From positions 1 through 24,461 of the forward strand of contig JABYQS010000408.1 in assembly GCA_022592435.1 (NCBI GenBank): a stretch of 24,461 nt of DNA. The letters run 5' to 3'. Below are positions 20,681 through 24,461 of this stretch, piece after piece. A program made the position numbers and the translations under genes. The notes under the pieces were generated by a model. That model saw only the letters and a program-made list of their open reading frames with translations. It had not been told where the DNA came from and searched no databases. This DNA is from Cerioporus squamosus (Eukaryota; Basidiomycota; Agaricomycetes; Polyporales; Polyporaceae). Position 1 is the stretch's first letter. Each line of letters opens with the position of its first letter.

Positions 20681-23600
20681 TCACAGCGCCTCGAGGCGCA
20701 CACTCACCCCGTTCCATTGCTGCTGCTGCTGCTGCATCTGCATGGTGTTGACAGTGGGCGAGACCGCCGTGTCCTTCTCCTCGAGCACGTACTGGTCGCT
20801 CGGCTGGTACCCGCCGTAGCCCATGTTCGCCATCGGATTCGCGTTCGCGTTCGCGTTCTCCGGGAAGAACGGGTAAAAGTAGTACTGCGGGAGCTCCGGC
20901 ATCTTCGGCTGCTGCCCGTTCGCGTCGGGGCTGCCGCTGCCCTTGATCGTCGGGTACGAGGGCTGCAGGCCCGTGCCATACTGCGCGGGGCCCATCTTGG
21001 GCGTCGTCGGGGACTGTCCGGGGCCCGACATGCCGCCGGGGCCCTGCTTGGGGTGGGGGCCGAAGATGCTCTCGCTATCCCAGTCTTGCTCGGAAAGCAG
21101 GACGGGGGCGCCGGTGGGCGCGACCTGGTGCAGATTGACATCGAGGACCTTCTCGGCGAGCTTGGCGATGAGCGGGTGCCCACCGTTGAGGTCCTTGCGC
21201 TCCCAGCGCCAGCGGAAGGAGGGGAGCATGTCGAGCGCCATCCAGACGTCCTCGAGCGCGACCTGGCGCGGGATACGGTCGCACCGGGACATGTGCCCGT
21301 AGAGGATCACCATCGCAGCGATATGCAGCGGGATCGGGGACACGAAGAAGGCGATGTCAGGGAAGCGGATGAGGTGGTTGTGCACGACGATGATGTTGTG
21401 CGAAGTGACGATCGCTGTGAAGAGCCATCAGATGCACGCTCTGACCTGTGATATAACGTGAGCTGGAGCTGGACTTACCATCGACGAGCGCACGATGCCG
21501 CTGTGCGTACTCGAGCTCTTTCGAACTGAACAGTGCTCGGAGCAGCAATACCTTCGTGATACCGATCTTGAGCAGGGTCAAGCCCTCGTCCTCTGTGATG
21601 TCCGCGACAAGCTTCGCACGCTTCTCGTTGTCCCACTGCTCCGTCCCGCTGAAGAACCACTTGTAGTGGTCGGGCAGCTGCTGCCTAAACACGACCATGC
21701 TCCTGATGATCCGGTTCGCATGGCGCATGATGGAGTCTGCCGTCTGCCTTGTCGGCGCATACAGCGAGTTGATGATGTCGGCCTGGATCTCCGCAATGGG
21801 CGCACTGAGCACGAAGTGCTCGGAGATGTCAGAACCCTTGCCGCGCGTGGGCCGGGGCGTGTTCGAGTCCGAAGGCGCGATCGCAAGCGGGCGTCCGAGC
21901 AGTATAGACGTGCCGCGGTCGTGAAGCAGTACAATTCCCCACAAGCGGATACGGAGCTGGCACTCCTCCGGGGAGAACACGTTGTCCTGCGAGGTCGGGT
22001 CGTGATGCAGCCCCAGCTCAATGGCAAGCCGGACAAGGCTCCCGACCAGACGCCAGAGCGCACGTCCCTGTCTCTGTCAGGAGGTCAGCCGACGCCGCCC
22101 TAAATGCTGCTGACACCCTCCGGGGGTAAAAGGGGAATACTCACCTCAGTGTACAGGTACCACTGGAGCAGAATCAGCGCCTGAAGACTGGACACCGTGA
22201 CCCTCAGATCGGGTTTCACAGAGAGCGCCAGCTGGAAAAACTCCTCGTGCTCAGGCCAATCCGGCGGCATAAGCGCCTTCATGCTTCCTCCAACAGATGC
22301 AGCAGACTGCCCGCCGCTCTCGAGCTTGCTCACACGGTGGTTGAGCTCGCTGAGGGTCCCGAGCGCGAAGACGAGGTAGGTACTGCAGACGAAGCCAGGA
22401 TCGTGCGGTACCGCTTCTCCGTTGTAGAGCTTCTCAAGCGTGTTCTCGAAATCTGCGCGCAGGAGCACCGGGCGGTGGAAGTTGAGCCGAGTGAAGTATG
22501 CTTCCAAGATGATCTGGACCGTCTCCCGTGACTTGGGCAGCCAGATTGCCACGTTGCTACCGACGGCGGCAGGCTGAGCCGGGCTCCCGCCTGGGGACGG
22601 GGCACTCGACACGCTGTTGCGGCGCATCGACACGGACACCCATTTCGAGGCGTCGCGCGGCAGAGAGGGCTCGTTGAGTTCGTCCCGTCTGGAGATGAGG
22701 CCGCTCGAACCGACAGCTAGGTCTTCCTTGTCCGTGGGCGGTATGGTCACGTCGTTCATGATAGCACTGGCTACGCCGAAGGTCTTCGCAAGAGCCTGTG
22801 AGGACGTGCCCATCAGTATCCGTGCTCCGGAGACGCGTGTCCGTTCTGCGCGACCCCCTGACATGCTTCTAGCGGCCGCCGATACACTGCAAGCACAGGG
22901 TACTGAAGATACGAGCCACGTTCACCGAACCGGCACCAAACGATTGCAGCTTGGCTCGCCGCTGGAGCACGCGAGATCATGCGATTGGGGAAAGATCACT
23001 CACCTGCGTGTTGGACATGTCATGGGAGTGCGGGTCTTGGCCACGGATCTCGTGGGGCGATGATGGACGTGGAGGCTGCCCGGGCATAGGAGGGCCAAGT
23101 GGGTGCTGGAATGGCGGGACAGGCATACGAGGGTCGTAGCCAGGCGGGGGCGGACCGTGCATCATATGAGGCGGCGGGGGACCATACGGCGGATAGTGCA
23201 TTGGCATCGGCCCATGGTATCCAGGAGGCATCATATGCTGGCCGGGTGGTGGGACAGGATACGGGTAGCCCCTCGGGGGCGAACCGCCGCGGACGGGGAA
23301 GCCACGGCTCGGGCCAGACTGCGGCGAGTTAGGCGCAAACTGGAAGGCATTGGAGACAGCACCGTCGCTGGTGTCGATGTCGATGCCCTCGCGCGCACAG
23401 ATGGCGTCGAGGTCGTTGAGGTCGAAGAGGGGGTTCTGCCGCTTGAGGAGGGCCTCGCACTGGAGGAGTTGACGCTCGAGGCGTTCAGTGTGGCCGCGAG
23501 GGGTGAGAGTCTGGCGATGACGGTCTTCCTGCTGGCACACGGTGCCTGCAGTCGCACAGGCGGTGCAGCGGGGATGCTTGGAGTCGCACTGTCGAGAGGG

Positions 23601-23956
23601 AGGAGGAGGACGAGGACGGTCGCCCGGATGTTAGCGGACTCGCGAGGTCAGACGGGGGATTTGCCGTCGGGCGACACCGACGGGACTTGCCTTGATTTTC
23701 TTGCTCCTGCACCGTGCGCACGCTTCATGCGACCGCCTCAGACGTCGCGGCTCCGCCGGATGCGGCGCGTCCTCGCCATTCTCGCCACTTTTCTGCGCTT
23801 TCTGGATGCTGGCTGCGACACGGGAGTCGTCGGCGGGGCTGTTGCGGGCTGCGGGGTCGGCGGGGGCTGCTGATTGGGATCGATCTGCAGCGCAGTCTGG
23901 AGAGACGAGTGCGACAGGTTCAGGTCGGCGTGGTGAGGGGGCAGCAGGTGCGTCAT
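20681..23956 (-). CDS. Zn(II)2Cys6 transcription factor with fungal-specific regulatory domain, apparent 1-bp frameshift in exon 1
   Basis: Minus-strand exons are 23956-23691, 23588-23004, 22795-22145, 22073-21479 and 21414-20681. The zinc cluster C-x2-C-x6-C-x6-C-x2-C-x6-C (CARCRSKKIKC...C.AC...C, about residues 80-107) is split after IK by a 102-nt GC-AG intron (donor GCAAGT). A short linker/coiled-coil (HTERLERQLLQCEALL) and a Pro/Gly/His/Met-rich stretch follow. The fungal-specific TF domain spans roughly 340-620 (LNFHRPVLLRADFE, STYLVFALGTLSEL, LRIRLWGIVLLHDRGTSILLGRP). The tail ends in a glutamine run. Exon 1 is 266 nt, one short of phase: RKRRK and the following SGENGED are out of register, and one extra A (T-run 23789-23792 on plus) repairs it, giving 943 aa. 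Its target genes are unknown. A nuclear DNA-binding regulator is secure by family. Confidence 0.88.
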
Positions 23957-24337
23957 GGTCGCGGATGGTGGCCGTCGGGTCGACGAGACGAAGATTATCA
24001 CGATGTTGTCAGCGCCCGCTCTCCTTGCGAGACGCGCCTTCCAGCGTCTCACATGCCCGCTATAGCCTCCGCGGCGATTCTCCCGCCCTCTTCCCCGTTC
24101 CCTCCCGCTCTGTCACCGAACTCGACCCGCAGAGTTGCATGCCGTGTCTCTAGGAACCTCTGGGCCAACGTAGCGTCCTCCACGCGATTTTTTGAGTGAG
24201 TGAACCACCTCCCTAACCACAGCGCCTTGCTTGCTTTGTCCTCCAGAGCGCCCACGCCGACCTCTGGTACCGCCATTTATCATATTCGTCGACATGTAGC
24301 GCTTCTTATCACCATTAAATGCACCCACAGAGCACTG
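23957..24337. promoter_or_regulatory. Promoter/leader side of the Zn2Cys6 factor gene
   Basis: These 381 bp lie upstream of the factor's ATG (23956) and downstream of the stop at 24338. The frame of exon 1 is open back to an in-frame ATG near 24052 (32 extra codons). The internal start at 23956 begins the typical polar N-terminus and is preferred. No TATA box was recognised. Confidence 0.45.
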
Positions 24338-24461
24338 TCATTGCCTTTTGTTCCACACCGCTGTCAGCTGGCCCGTCTTGCCGACCTCGTCGGCCACCGC
24401 CTCGGGCCGTACACTTGTCGTCGTGCTCAAGACGCGGACTTGCCAACCCAAATCCCTCCCG
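24338..24461 (-). CDS. Probable 3' end of a further gene, cut by the window edge
   Basis: On the minus strand 24461-24338 is open for 41 codons to a TGA, with well-biased GC-rich codons. The peptide ends ...VGKTGQLTAVWNKRQ. I do not recognise the family from this fragment. The opposite strand is also open over much of the same stretch, so the strand assignment is tentative. Confidence 0.38.
   Translation of the reverse strand, partial: GRDLGWQVRVLSTTTSVRPEAVADEVGKTGQLTAVWNKRQ

Noticed and set aside
22100..22864. Separate 254-residue gene starting at 22864
   Set aside because: The frame after 22795 is exon 3 of the Zn2Cys6 factor. The upstream 23 codons are intron sequence, kept only as a possible alternative start.

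Overview
The window looks like nuclear DNA of a basidiomycete fungus, most likely an Agaricomycete. The genes carry many short introns (about 47 to 80 nt, GT...AG, and one GC...AG). Exons are GC-rich, gene spacing is a few hundred bases, and both strands are used. All families recognised are eukaryotic and fungal. I built gene models by hand from splice sites, reading phase and family motifs. Where exon phases close to a whole number of codons, I say so.

Layout, left to right. (1) 1-744, minus: 5' part of a dethiobiotin synthetase gene running off the left edge. (2) 939-1534: a compact inverted-repeat transposon with 133-bp arms and a 9-bp target duplication, between two divergent genes. (3) 2238-2727: an unresolved region with a good start codon and membrane-segment-like exons. 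It is followed by a four-helix MARVEL-like membrane protein gene (2728-3927, plus). (4) 4512-7646, minus: a 12-exon cysteinyl-tRNA synthetase gene. (5) 8340-9092, minus: a small secreted six-cysteine protein with a TATA box. (6) 10130-12061, minus: an intronless Ser/Thr-rich single-pass membrane protein, divergent from (7) a CIA30/NDUFAF1-type complex I assembly factor (12444-13480, plus). (8) 13826-14497, plus: a TATA-driven unknown protein with a hydrophobic C-terminus, then a T-rich, A-poor stretch. (9) 15378-16684, plus: saccharopine dehydrogenase (LYS1), with a short upstream ORF. (10) 16792-18616, minus: an F-box protein, divergent by only 142 bp from (11) a J-domain protein (18759-19981, plus). 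(12) 20681-23956, minus: a Zn(II)2Cys6 transcription factor of about 943 residues. (13) 24338-24461, minus: probable 3' end of one more gene.

No gene cluster with one shared pathway is visible. Biotin synthesis, Cys-tRNA charging, complex I assembly and the last step of lysine synthesis are independent housekeeping functions. The accessory material is the transposon, the secreted protein, the Ser-rich surface protein and the two unknown membrane proteins.

Two genes, the J-domain protein and the Zn2Cys6 factor, each need exactly one extra base in a short A-run to keep frame. Either both carry real 1-bp deletions or the assembly has homopolymer errors.
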